This document shows, piece by piece, positions 16,350 to 24,070 of a stretch of DNA of 43,389 bases. The notes under the pieces are model-generated. The model saw only the letters and a program-made list of their open reading frames with translations. It did no database searches and had not been told where the DNA came from. The first letter of the stretch is position 1. Every line of letters begins with the position of its first letter. The stretch lies in NCBI GenBank assembly GCA_016190245.1, contig JACPQY010000050.1, positions 1 to 43,389 of the forward strand. Reading direction: 5' to 3'. Position numbers and translations under genes: made by a program. This stretch comes from Nitrospirota bacterium. GTDB lineage: Bacteria > JACPQY01.

Positions 16350-16824
16350 ACAGACGACACATTCAGGCAGTGCGCGGGGCATGACGGATTCTGAGGAGCA
16401 CTACAGGCATCTCGAGCGGCTGTACCTGACGGCACCCACGAACGCCTACTACCGGCCGACCATCCGCATCGGCAACGGCACCGCGGAAATTGGTGTTGAG
16501 GTCCGGCCCGATTTCTTCCATTTTGCCGGCGCCGTTCACGGGGCTGTGTACTTCACACTGCTCGACGACGCCGGATTCTTCGCGGCCAACTCACTCGTTC
16601 GGGATGTTATGGTTCTCACGTCCAACTTCACGATCCATCTCCTCCGGCCTGTCACCTCGGGACAGATCACCGCCAAAGGGAAGATACTGAACGGGGGCGG
16701 CAGACAGTGTCTGGCCGAGGCCCACGTCACTGACACTCAGGGCCGACTCGTCGGCCACGGTGTGGGCACCTACGTTCGCAGCAAGATCGTTCTCCCCACG
16801 GCGACCAGTGTCCCACCACGCTGA
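16342..16824 (+). CDS. PaaI-type hotdog acyl-CoA thioesterase
   Basis: 160 residues from GTG 16342, or 147 from ATG 16381; neither has a good ribosome site, and the first overlaps the activator gene by 8 bp. The hotdog core is visible: FFHFAGAVHGAVYFTLLDDAG holds the HG dipeptide and the acidic residue of the PaaI/4HBT active-site helix, followed by beta strands (VMVLTSNFTIHLLRP, GQITAKGKIL). Family members hydrolyse aromatic or short acyl-CoA thioesters, relieving CoA trapping. As the last gene of the MarR operon it would act on the product or a dead-end intermediate of the dehydratase; this is inferred from position. Confidence 0.82.
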   Translation: MPEQTTHSGSARGMTDSEEHYRHLERLYLTAPTNAYYRPTIRIGNGTAEIGVEVRPDFFHFAGAVHGAVYFTLLDDAGFFAANSLVRDVMVLTSNFTIHLLRPVTSGQITAKGKILNGGGRQCLAEAHVTDTQGRLVGHGVGTYVRSKIVLPTATSVPPR

Positions 16825-17131
16825 TCTCGTGCGGGCTCGATGTGCGGGGGCGTCTCCCGGATCGGGAATCAGGGAAGGGTCAGATCGGGTAGCTCATGTG
16901 TGTCAGCCGAAGCATTCCGCGGGTTTCATCCATTGCTGCTGCCCATCCCCGTTCCGAGACGTCGTCGCTCGCGGCATGTCCGCGATGGATACTTGGCGTA
17001 CGAACGTGAATGTCAAGCCCTTAGCACGCCCTCCTCTGGGTGTGACTCGCGGTCCTCTTCCATTTGACTCGCACCACCAGACCATGCTAGTCGCAAGGTA
17101 TGCAAAAGTGGACAATGAATAGTGTGGCACA
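16825..17131. other. Intergenic region, no gene seen
   Basis: 307 bp between the thioesterase and a lower-GC orphan gene. No frame has convincing coding character. Composition falls towards its right end. A TTGACT near 17064 has only a poor -10 partner, so no promoter is called. Confidence 0.5.
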
Positions 17132-17590
17132 ATGAGGAACATGAACAACACTTTCATTCGAGGGTTGCTCTGGGGCACCGGCTTCGCCATCGGATTGGCC
17201 TCAATATCGGCGATATGGATTGTAGGTCTTACTCGGGGAGGTATCGTGACTGACGATTCCCGATGCCGAGACACAGTTGTTGGGACACCGACCATTAGCA
17301 TCAATGAACATAGGCTAGTATTCACCGAAGGGAAGCCGGCGATTTATGGCTCGCTAAGAAATACCGGCAGCACAATGCTCTCTAGCGTAATGGTCGAAGG
17401 CTCGATCTTTGACGAGAAGGGTGTGTTCCTCGATAAGAACACCGAGTACTTCAGTGCCTTGTGGCCGAAAGAACACGTCGGAATCAAGATTGTGTTCCAC
17501 GATTGGCAAGGTGAGAAGAATCTGGCGAAGCTGGTCCACAAGGTGCGCATTAGCCAAGGCTATGAAAAGACTGAGCAACGGACGAATTAG
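17132..17590 (+). CDS. Membrane-anchored FxLYD-like protein of unknown function
   Basis: 152 residues from ATG 17132; a second ATG at 17141 is equally possible. One N-terminal membrane helix (GLLWGTGFAIGLASISAIWIVGL) is followed by an extracytoplasmic beta domain with IYGSLRNTGSTMLSSVMVEGSI and FDEKGVFLDKN, the pattern of FxLYD/DUF3426-type domains that sit outside the membrane. Its codon use and GC content are clearly lower than those of the flanking genes, suggesting recent arrival. It stands alone next to a transposase remnant and a toxin-antitoxin pair. No specific role can be given. Confidence 0.65.
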   Translation: MRNMNNTFIRGLLWGTGFAIGLASISAIWIVGLTRGGIVTDDSRCRDTVVGTPTISINEHRLVFTEGKPAIYGSLRNTGSTMLSSVMVEGSIFDEKGVFLDKNTEYFSALWPKEHVGIKIVFHDWQGEKNLAKLVHKVRISQGYEKTEQRTN

Positions 17591-17637
17591 AAACCAGTGC
17601 CCAACATCGGATTGAGGGGACGGGCGCGCAGAGCACG

Positions 17638-17949
17638 CGCGGGGTCAGGTCTTTCGTTATCACATGGGATGGGGTTGAGCGAGGGCTCGTCCGCTGAGGC
17701 TGGAATTCCCCGGCGCGGTCTTGGGGCAATTTCATGGGCGGCGTCGTCGGGCCATCCATGCGTAGCTCGCGTTCGTGGCGGAGCTCTTGCGGTAGGGGAC
17801 GGATCGGGAGGCGTATCGGGCGCATGTGAGAAACGGGTACCGGCTTCATGAGATCGCGGACCACGGGGAACGGCACTACACTATGGCGAGCCGATGGACG
17901 AAGGGTTGTGAGGGAAAGGGAATCCATGAACGAAAGACCTGACCCCGCG
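17638..17949 (+). mobile_element. Degenerate REP-associated (Y1/IS200-like) transposase element with 21-bp inverted ends
   Basis: CGCGGGGTCAGGTCTTTCG followed by TT (17638-17658) is repeated exactly in inverted orientation at 17929-17949. Ends reading GACCTGACCCC are typical of bacterial REP-associated transposase units. Inside, only the 3' end of the transposase gene is recognisable (17796-17942). At ~310 bp the unit has lost most of the coding region and should be immobile unless helped in trans. Confidence 0.65.
17796..17942 (+). pseudogene. 3' remnant of a REP-associated tyrosine (Y1) transposase
   Basis: A 48-codon frame after TAG 17793-17795 reads TDREAYRAHVRNGYRLHEIADH and then HYTMASRW, and ends ERKT-stop within the terminal repeat. 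This matches the C-terminal helix-turn-helix of such transposases (the pattern HGY-x-EIA-x-H-x-x-HYS-x-VSR). The catalytic HUH domain with its tyrosine is absent. It is a fossil of a larger gene. Confidence 0.55.
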
Positions 17950-18078
17950 AGCGCGGGTTGTTCGAGAAGTGATGTTTCCGGCGACCAAAGCGCTTCACCC
18001 GAATGGCGCCATTATGGAATCTATAGCGCCCGCGGGTGAGCGCAATCGTTCGGCGTTTCGGCCCGCCGGCCCACGGGA

Positions 18079-18107
18079 TTGACATGTATATACGTACGTA
18101 TTACACT
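18079..18107 (+). promoter_or_regulatory. Promoter and operator of the toxin-antitoxin pair
   Basis: TTGACA (18079-18084), 17 bp, TACACT (18102-18107). The spacer contains the perfect 12-bp palindrome ATACGTACGTAT (18090-18101), a typical place for a ribbon-helix-helix antitoxin to bind and autoregulate. RNA would begin near 18114, only about 2 bases before the toxin GTG, so the toxin may be read from a leaderless message. Confidence 0.65.
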
Positions 18108-18115
18108 GGTCGCGG

Positions 18116-18373
18116 GTGGTGGTTCGCTGGGACCAGGGCAAGAACGAGCGCCTCAAGAGGGCAAGAGGTGTGTCATTTGAGGAAATCCTTGGAGCGAAGC
18201 TGCTCGCAGTAGAGCAGCACGCGAGTCGGACAAACCAGAAGGTCATGCTCTTCGAGCTTAGAGGCCATGTCTGGGTCGTGCCTTTTGTCAGGGATGAGCG
18301 AGGGATCTTCCTGAAGACGCTGTTCCCTAGCCGGAAGCTCACCAAGAGGTGGAGGAAAGGGGGATCGGAATGA
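18116..18373 (+). CDS. BrnT-like type II toxin
   Basis: 85 residues from GTG 18116 (a second GTG at 18119). The N-terminal VRWDQGKNERLKRARGVSFEEI is the BrnT-type W-D-x-x-K-N...R-G-V-S-F-E-E signature; the C-terminal half forms strands (VMLFELRGHVWVVPFV) and ends basic (SRKLTKRWRKG). BrnT toxins are small RelE/RNase-fold ribonucleases that stop growth by cutting RNA. Order toxin-then-antitoxin, the ATGA overlap with the next gene and the upstream palindromic promoter all agree. The exact family could also be one of the related uncharacterised BrnT-like groups. Confidence 0.75.
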   Translation: MVVRWDQGKNERLKRARGVSFEEILGAKLLAVEQHASRTNQKVMLFELRGHVWVVPFVRDERGIFLKTLFPSRKLTKRWRKGGSE

Positions 18374-18618
18374 AGAAGGTCCGTTTGAACCGTGGGGAGA
18401 AGGCCATTGAGAAGTCGCTGCTCCGTGGGGAGTTCCGCCCGGTCCGGCGTTCGGAATTTGACCGGATCGCAAAGGCCATCGCGAGAAGGAAGAAGGATGC
18501 GGTTCTCAACATTCGCGTCAATGGTCAGGACTTGGCCAGTATCAAGCACAAGGCCAAGGCGCTCGGGGTTGCGTACCAGACCTTCTTGTCTGAGCTGATC
18601 CACCACTACGCAAGATAG
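18370..18618 (+). CDS. CopG/ribbon-helix-helix antitoxin
   Basis: 82 residues. ATG 18370 overlaps the toxin stop and follows AAAGGGGGATCGGA. The C-terminal part VLNIRVNGQDLASIKHKAKALG followed by VAYQTFLSELIHHYAR has the ribbon (NIRVN) and two helices of a CopG-type DNA-binding domain, as in antitoxins paired with BrnT-like toxins. The basic N-terminal 45 residues probably wrap the toxin. It is expected to bind the palindrome at 18090-18101 and repress the operon. Confidence 0.78.
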   Translation: MKKVRLNRGEKAIEKSLLRGEFRPVRRSEFDRIAKAIARRKKDAVLNIRVNGQDLASIKHKAKALGVAYQTFLSELIHHYAR

Positions 18619-18860
18619 CCGTGTGACGCCGAACCCGTCGCTGGTGCCGATGCACCCTGCCGGCGCGGGGAGCGCGGCTCAGCTCGGCCGTTCGGCGGCT
18701 TGAGTCAGTGTGATGCCGATCATGAGCGACAGCGCCCCCCGGGCTCGGCTTCGCTCCGCCGAACAGCGCCGTGAAGGAGAATCGCGCGTGACCTGGCGAG
18801 CCACCGCGCCCCGTCACGCGGGATCGGCTCACCGCCCCCCGCTGGACGCCAGGAGGAGCC

Positions 18861-19078
18861 ACGACCAAGACCCTGATGGAGGACGACGTGACAGGCAGGA
18901 TCGATTTTGCCGACAACGTCGATGTCCTCCGGGCGCTGCCGCGCTTGAGGTGGGGCGGCGCTTCATTCTGGTGGACAACAGCCCGGAGGCGCTCGAGGTC
19001 ATGGCCCGCCGATTCGGGGGGGTCGAGGGAATCGAGTGGATCGGCTTCGATCCGGCGCCCCATCAGAGGAGCGAGTAG
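18861..19078 (+). pseudogene. Internally deleted site-specific DNA methyltransferase
   Basis: A good ribosome site AGGAGG (18851-18856) precedes ACG 18861, where an ATG would be expected. That frame reads MEDDVTGRIDFADNVDVLRALP, the start of many adenine-specific methyltransferases just before the DPPY block. From about 18945 the other frame continues with VGRRFILVDNSPEALEVMAR and GIEWIGFDPAPHQ to a stop at 19076-19078, which is the usual C-terminal end of the same enzymes (the SAM-binding region near the end). The catalytic DPP(Y/F) motif and several hundred residues in between are missing. The gene is dead; no restriction partner is present. Confidence 0.6.
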
Positions 19079-19182
19079 CAGGCCGGTTTGTTCTTGTCGC
19101 ACGGAGCTGCCGTCTGCCTGAACGCACGTGCCGTACGGACACGCTTGCGGTCCGGGCCGATGAGGACTAGATTCGGCCGATC

Positions 19183-20271
19183 ATGATCCGGCTGAGTCCA
19201 GCGGCCGCCACGCTCGCGGTTCTGCTCGCCTTCGTGGGACTTCCCGGTTCCGCGCGATCCGCCGAGGCCCCAATCATGCTCCGATGGGGGACGCTGGCTC
19301 CGCAAGGCACCGCCTACACGGATGCGCTCGAGGCCTACAAGAGCTACCTCGAAAGGGAAAGTGGCGGGCGGCTTAAGAACCTCCTCTACGTCGGCGGTGT
19401 GGTGGGCGACGAGCCGGACATGATCAAGAAACTGAGGATCGGGCAGCTTGACGTAGGCGGATTCACCATGAAGGGTACCCATGCCGCCCTCGAAGAGCTT
19501 TGCGTGTTCGGCCTCCCGTTCATGTTCGAGAGTTACGACGAGGCCGACTTCGTGCTCATTTCCCTGTTCGATGACATCGATCGGATCATGCAGCGCAAGG
19601 GTTTCAAACTCATCGAATTGGTGGAGGAGGGTTTCGACCTCCTCGCCTCGCGTGACCTCGTGCCCCTGCCGGAAGGCCTGAGGAGCCAGCGCGTGTGGGT
19701 GTGGGGCGCCGATCCCGTCGGTCTGGCCACCTACAAGGCGCTCGGTGTGGAGAGCCCGATCGGCACGCCCGTGCCTGAAGTGCTTCCGGCGCTCCAGACC
19801 GGCCTTCTCAATGTGGTGACGGCGAGTCCCCTCGCCGCGGTCGGCCTCCAGTGGTCCAGCGTAATCCGCTACATCTATGACTTCAACCTGTACTACGACC
19901 CCGGCGTGGTCCTGATGACGAAGTCGAAGTGGGACGCCCTGCCGCAAGACATCAAGGACCTGGTGGCACGAATGCGCAAGGAACTCGGCGACTACTTTTT
20001 CCAACTCGAAAGGCCGGATCAGGATCGCTCTCTGGAGGGGATGATCAAGCACGGCATCCATGTGGTGAGGCCGGACGCGGCCACGCTGAAGAAACTCGAA
20101 GAACGCACTCGACCCGTTTGGGACGAGCTGGCCGACAAGGTCTACCCGCGCGATCTATTGGAGAAGGTCATCGAGAAGAAGAAGGAATGGGCCGCTCTCA
20201 AAGCCAAAGGGGCGGCCAAGCCGTTGCGAAAGAAGGGGCCACCGGCCAAGGGGCTTTCGCGGAAGAAGTAG
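19183..20271 (+). CDS. TRAP-type transporter solute-binding protein (DctP family)
   Basis: 362 residues. A signal peptide ends near SARSA. The periplasmic binding fold is clear: LRWGTLAPQGTAYTDALEAY, KKLRIGQLDVGGFTMKG, the family stretch VFGLPFMFESYDEADFV, and a second lobe with LPALQTGLLNVVTASPLA. DctP proteins hand organic acids to a DctQ/DctM membrane pair, but no such genes flank it, so the partner is elsewhere or the protein has another role. The arginine that grips the carboxylate in typical DctPs is not at the obvious place (SQRVWVWGADP). The C-terminus carries an unusual Lys/Pro-rich tail (KPLRKKGPPAKGLSRKK). Confidence 0.88.
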   Translation: MIRLSPAAATLAVLLAFVGLPGSARSAEAPIMLRWGTLAPQGTAYTDALEAYKSYLERESGGRLKNLLYVGGVVGDEPDMIKKLRIGQLDVGGFTMKGTHAALEELCVFGLPFMFESYDEADFVLISLFDDIDRIMQRKGFKLIELVEEGFDLLASRDLVPLPEGLRSQRVWVWGADPVGLATYKALGVESPIGTPVPEVLPALQTGLLNVVTASPLAAVGLQWSSVIRYIYDFNLYYDPGVVLMTKSKWDALPQDIKDLVARMRKELGDYFFQLERPDQDRSLEGMIKHGIHVVRPDAATLKKLEERTRPVWDELADKVYPRDLLEKVIEKKKEWAALKAKGAAKPLRKKGPPAKGLSRKK

Positions 20272-20338
20272 CCGGCAACCTGCGCGCGCGGCGCCTGGTT
20301 CTCCACGTGATGCGACGCCCCCAGTGTGCCAGGAGGCG

Positions 20339-21772
20339 TCACGAGAGGTCGTTCAGGACCTCTTCGTTGATCTCGATCTTGGACGCGTCGCGGAGGGTCT
20401 TGCGCCAGGCCTCCAGGAACTCGATGCGCTTCAGGCGATTTAGGTCGTCGAGAGCGGTCTGGACCTTCTGCGGCCACTCCTCGGCGGTGGGAAGCCTGCG
20501 CTCGACCAGGCGCAACAGGTACCACTTTCGTCCTTCCTTGATCGGCGCCTCGGCCCAGGGTTTTTCGGGCCGCAGGCGGAGCGCAGCCAGCTTGAAGACT
20601 TCCGACGCGCCCACATGCGGAACGGATGGATTGTTCGGAGCGAAGAGGCCGGTTTCGTAGACAGAGACCCCTTCCGCCTTCAACTTACCGAGACCGCCCG
20701 ACTTCCGCCCTTGCGCGAGGAGCGCCTCAGCCCGACGCGCGGCTCGATGCTCCGACTCCGCCTTCCGCCAGTCCGTCTCCACCTTCGCGCGCGCCTCGTC
20801 GAATGTGGCCGGCCTCGGGGCCTGCACATCGGCTACGCGAATGAGATGGAAGGCATCGCCCGCCTTCGCCGGAGGCCCGATGGTACCCTTTTCCAGGATG
20901 AAAGCCTGTGTGAGGAGACTTGAGGCATCGGTCACGCCCTCGATCGTGCCCTCGCGCGTGACCGCGGGAGGCGTCTGCACGGTCCACCCCTGCTCCTTGG
21001 CGACGGCCGCGAGATCCTGCCTCTCCCCGATCGCCTCCACCGCCTTCTGCGCCTCATCCTGTGTGGCAAACTTGACCATCTCGAGGCTCCGGCGCTCCTC
21101 CGTGAGGTAGCCGTCCTTGTGTGCCTCGAAATGGGCCTTGAGCGCGCCCTCCGTCGCTTTCAGCGATTTCGAGATCACTTCGGCGTCCACCTCGAGTACT
21201 TCCACGTTCACCTGCACCGCCGAGTTCAGCCCGCCTCGCGAGACCTGCTCCGCCGGAATGTAGAGAACGGCCGTGAGCAAGCCCTGCACTTTCTGAAAGG
21301 CGAGGTTTTCGCGCTCGGCTGACTCGAAGTCGGCCGGTGTCGTGCGGAGCTGCTGCTGGATGATCCGGCGGTATTTCTCCATGCTGAATCGTCCGCCGTC
21401 CTGGAAATAGGGCCGTTCCTGGATCTCCGCGCGCAACTCCTCAGCGCCGACCGGCAGGCCGAGGCGAGGGGCTTGCGAGAGAAGGAGGCGCGTCTCGATC
21501 AGATCATCCAGCACCTGGCGCGGGAGGTTAAAGGAGCGCCGCTGATCCGCGGTGAGTTGGCTGAAGCGTCGCTGCACCTCATTGCGGTAGATCCTTTCCA
21601 GCTCGACGCGCGTGATGACGATATCGTTGACGTGGGCCGCGATCCCCGCCGCCTTCTGCTGGCCCACGTTCGTGATGTCGAGGGCGAAACCGATGATGAA
21701 CACGAAGGCGACGAGCCCGAACACGAGCTTGACGTAGAGACGGAACCGCTTGCGGCGGATGAGGGTCAGCAT
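20339..21772 (-). CDS. PpiD/SurA-like membrane-anchored periplasmic chaperone
   Basis: 477 residues. One N-terminal membrane helix (LYVKLVFGLVAFVFIIGFAL) preceded by basic residues leaves the rest in the periplasm. A SurA_N-type chaperone domain follows (AAHVNDIVITRVELERIYRNE and the helices to ~180). A degenerate parvulin-like region occupies ~220-350 (SLEMVKFATQDEAQKAVEAI), ending with a helical domain. PpiD assists folding of outer-membrane and secreted proteins emerging from SecYEG, which fits a locus full of exported proteins. It is last in a minus-strand run; the 105-bp gap before it holds two heptamer repeat arrays. Confidence 0.85.
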   Translation of the reverse strand: MLTLIRRKRFRLYVKLVFGLVAFVFIIGFALDITNVGQQKAAGIAAHVNDIVITRVELERIYRNEVQRRFSQLTADQRRSFNLPRQVLDDLIETRLLLSQAPRLGLPVGAEELRAEIQERPYFQDGGRFSMEKYRRIIQQQLRTTPADFESAERENLAFQKVQGLLTAVLYIPAEQVSRGGLNSAVQVNVEVLEVDAEVISKSLKATEGALKAHFEAHKDGYLTEERRSLEMVKFATQDEAQKAVEAIGERQDLAAVAKEQGWTVQTPPAVTREGTIEGVTDASSLLTQAFILEKGTIGPPAKAGDAFHLIRVADVQAPRPATFDEARAKVETDWRKAESEHRAARRAEALLAQGRKSGGLGKLKAEGVSVYETGLFAPNNPSVPHVGASEVFKLAALRLRPEKPWAEAPIKEGRKWYLLRLVERRLPTAEEWPQKVQTALDDLNRLKRIEFLEAWRKTLRDASKIEINEEVLNDLS

Positions 21773-21779
21773 GGCGGTT

Positions 21780-21807
21780 CGGGAGCCGCGAGGCGCGAGC
21801 CGGGAGC
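21780..21807. repeat. Tandem heptamer array (4 units)
   Basis: CGGGAGC, CGCGAGG, CGCGAGC, CGGGAGC follow one another without gaps, in the gap between the ppiD-like gene and the upstream hypothetical. They share the consensus CGNGAGN with the array at 21866-21907. Confidence 0.6.
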
Positions 21808-21865
21808 CTCAGAGCCTTGCGAAAGGGAAATCGCGGTGGGTCGGATCCGTTCTCTTCCCCCCACA

Positions 21866-21907
21866 CCTCGCTCCTCACTACTCACGACTGCCGTCTCCCG
21901 ACTCCCG
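21866..21907. repeat. Tandem heptamer array (6 units) overlapping a gene end
   Basis: On the minus strand: CGGGAGT, CGGGAGA, CGGCAGT, CGTGAGT, AGTGAGG, AGCGAGG. The first four units encode the last residues (ESGDGSRE) and the stop of the 241-residue hypothetical protein, so the gene's 3' end was built from the repeat. Confidence 0.6.
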
Positions 21908-22603
21908 ATAAATGCGGTCCGTCCCCTTCTCGATCCGCTCGCGCATGATCGTGTAGGCGGAGCGGATCACCTTGAGAACGGGCTTGCGCACGAGCGTGGG
22001 GATCTTGAAGAGGCCGTCCTCGGATTCCATCAAGCCCAGCACGCGCTCGGTGGCGGCAAACTGGCGGTCCATCAGGCCGCGCAGCGTCGCCTGTTGCGGG
22101 AAGGCGGCGCGGACCAGTTCGGCATACGTCTCGCCGGTGCTTTCCATGAGTGGACCGTAGATTTCGAGGCGCGCCTCGTATTCCTCGCGCAACGCCTGCC
22201 TCAGCCTGTCGAGCCCCGGGTGATTCTTCGAGGCGCGGATGAACAGCTCGTTGAGCTTGAGGTAGTGATCGAGCGAGGCATCGATCACGTCCTTCACGTT
22301 GTCGCGGCCCGCCTTGGCGGCCTGGTCCACGATCATCTCGAAGGACCGCCGCCCTCGATCGGTTCCTCCCATGCGGATGAACCATCCGAACAGCTCCCCT
22401 GCGATTTTCCGAACGATGGCGCCGAGGGGGCCGCCGAAGGTCTTGCCGAGTTTCTCCTCGATGAACCCGAAGCTCTCGCGCAGCTCGCGGTCGAACTCCT
22501 CCATGATGAGCTGCTTTGGGTCGGACTTGTCCGCCGCGGCGGACTTGCCGCCCTTTCCCGCCGCCTTGGGCTCCCTTGCTCCACCTTTTTTCGCGCCGGC
22601 CAC
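21878..22603 (-). CDS. Helical protein of unknown function, linked to a lipase-like gene
   Basis: 241 residues from GTG 22603, with a good GAGGAG ribosome site 7 bp upstream. The first ~25 residues are Lys/Ala/Gly-rich and disordered (AGAKKGGAREPKAAGKGGKS). The rest is predicted almost wholly alpha-helical with amphipathic segments (FDRELRESFGFIEEKLGKTF, LRQALREEYEARLEIYGPLM). No signal peptide or membrane helix is present. Only 9 bp separate it from the lipase-like gene. I do not recognise the family. A cytoplasmic partner of that hydrolase, or a granule/membrane-surface protein, is possible. The last residues are encoded by a heptamer repeat. Confidence 0.7.
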   Translation of the reverse strand: MAGAKKGGAREPKAAGKGGKSAAADKSDPKQLIMEEFDRELRESFGFIEEKLGKTFGGPLGAIVRKIAGELFGWFIRMGGTDRGRRSFEMIVDQAAKAGRDNVKDVIDASLDHYLKLNELFIRASKNHPGLDRLRQALREEYEARLEIYGPLMESTGETYAELVRAAFPQQATLRGLMDRQFAATERVLGLMESEDGLFKIPTLVRKPVLKVIRSAYTIMRERIEKGTDRIYRESGDGSRE

Positions 22604-22612
22604 GGTGGCTCC

Positions 22613-23383
22613 TCACCCGATCCGCTCGGGCATGGGGATCACCACGCCGTGCGTTTCGGTGGATCGCAGCTCGCGCAGGAGGATGTCGAAGAAGCGATAG
22701 TCCATGATGAGCCCCAGATGGCCGACAAACTCGGTGCGGATGTCCTTGTCCGCATCGGGCCACGAGCCCCGGTCGCGCGAGCGGACGAAGAAGTCGTGGG
22801 GCGAGTAGAAATTGATGAAACGCACGCCTGCGGGTTTCGGGGTGGAGTTGAGGTCGCGGCAGAAGCGGTTCGGCCGGAGGATCCGGTTCATCTCGACCAT
22901 GCTCGTGAGCAGCGGCACGTACGGGGACAGCCGCGTCCCATAGTGAGGCGCGCCGAGCGTGACGCATGTGCCGACCTTGTCGGAGCGCCGCAGCCCCTGC
23001 ACGTAGTAGCGCACCACCAGCCCCCCAAGGCTGTGGCCGACGAGATCCACCTTGTCGGCACCCGAGTCGCGCAGCACCTCGTCAATGAACCGGTCGAGCC
23101 GCGCGGCGGTGCTCTTCACGGACTGCGGGGTGAAGTAGTTGAAGAGCCGGAGGTCGCGCCCCCGCGTGGCCAAGTAGCGGCGCATCTTGTGGAACACGTG
23201 GCGGGTCTGTCCGAAGCCGTGTACGGCCACGATCGGCCGGCCCACGCGGTTCGACGGAGGGGCGCCATTGCGGGCGAGGACATCCTCCATCGGGCCCAAG
23301 AGCAGGATCCACGTGAAGTCTTCGACGAGGTATAGAAAATCCTCCGCGTGAAGGCGGACCCGCTCGAACAGCGAGGCGGTCAC
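22613..23383 (-). CDS. Lipase-like alpha/beta hydrolase (PGAP1/triacylglycerol lipase type)
   Basis: 256 residues from GTG 23383; a longer form from TTG 23425 would overlap the transaldolase gene by 28 bp. PIVAVHGFGQTRHVF supplies the oxyanion loop, VDLVGHSLGGLVVRYYVQGL the nucleophile serine, then TLGAPHYGTRLS, which is typical of lipases of the PGAP1/class I group; an Asp in NFYSPHDFFV and the His in FVGHLGLIMD are the probable remaining triad members. There is no signal peptide. Substrates are probably esters of lipids. It lies between the transaldolase and a helical protein of unknown function. Confidence 0.8.
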   Translation of the reverse strand: MTASLFERVRLHAEDFLYLVEDFTWILLLGPMEDVLARNGAPPSNRVGRPIVAVHGFGQTRHVFHKMRRYLATRGRDLRLFNYFTPQSVKSTAARLDRFIDEVLRDSGADKVDLVGHSLGGLVVRYYVQGLRRSDKVGTCVTLGAPHYGTRLSPYVPLLTSMVEMNRILRPNRFCRDLNSTPKPAGVRFINFYSPHDFFVRSRDRGSWPDADKDIRTEFVGHLGLIMDYRFFDILLRELRSTETHGVVIPMPERIG

Positions 23384-23397
23384 GCCCGCGGGACCGC

Positions 23398-24048
23398 TCA
23401 AAGCTTCAGACCGGACTTGTTCCAATCGTCGAGAAACGCCCGAAGGCCGTTGTCGGTCAGAGGATGTTTGAAGAGTTGCTCCAGCACCTTGAAGGGGATG
23501 GTGGAAATGTGCGCGCCCGCCAGTGCTGCCTCGGTCACGTGGAGCGAATTGCGAATGCTGGCCGCCAGCACCTGTACGGTGAGGCCGTAGTTCCGGATGA
23601 CGGTCACGATCTGGCGGATGAGGTCCATCCCCGTGTGGGAAATGTCGTCCAACCGGCCGATGAAAGGGCTGACGAAGCTTGCCCCGGCCTTGGCCGCGAG
23701 GAGCGCCTGGGGAAGGGTGAAGATCAGGGTCGTGTTGATCTTGATGCCCTCACTCGCCATCTGGTGGATCGCCTTCAGTCCCTCCGGAGTGATGGGCACC
23801 TTCACCACGATGTTGGGCGCGATCTTGGCCAGCTTGCGGCCCTCCGCGATCATCTTTTCGGATTCCGTGGCCACCACCTCCGCGCTCACGGGGCCGTTCA
23901 CGGTTGCGCAAATCTCCCGCACGGCCTCGTAGAAGTCTCGCTTCTCCTTGGCCACGAGGGACGGGTTGGTCGTCACCCCGTCGAGGATCCCCCAGGCCTT
24001 CGCCTTACGGATCTCGTCGATGTTCGCGGTATCGAGGAAGATTTTCAT
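23398..24048 (-). CDS. Transaldolase / fructose-6-phosphate aldolase family (short type)
   Basis: 216 residues, the length of the compact Fsa/TalC class. The start [20 protein letters not shown], the motif [12 protein letters not shown] and the Schiff-base lysine Lys83 in NIVVKVPIT are all present, as is [12 protein letters not shown], which lines the phosphate site. It forms a (beta/alpha)8 barrel and usually a decamer in the cytoplasm. Whether it transfers dihydroxyacetone (pentose phosphate pathway) or simply cleaves fructose-6-phosphate cannot be read off. Its neighbours are unrelated envelope genes, 22 bp upstream and overlapping downstream. Confidence 0.93.
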   Translation of the reverse strand: MKIFLDTANIDEIRKAKAWGILDGVTTNPSLVAKEKRDFYEAVREICATVNGPVSAEVVATESEKMIAEGRKLAKIAPNIVVKVPITPEGLKAIHQMASEGIKINTTLIFTLPQALLAAKAGASFVSPFIGRLDDISHTGMDLIRQIVTVIRNYGLTVQVLAASIRNSLHVTEAALAGAHISTIPFKVLEQLFKHPLTDNGLRAFLDDWNKSGLKL

Positions 24049-24070
24049 CTAGGCTGCGTGGTTCTCAGGG

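Noticed and set aside
21473-23335. 620-codon plus-strand open frame
   Set aside because: Lies opposite three genes with clear families or start signals; its sequence has the His/Arg/Glu bias of an antisense shadow.
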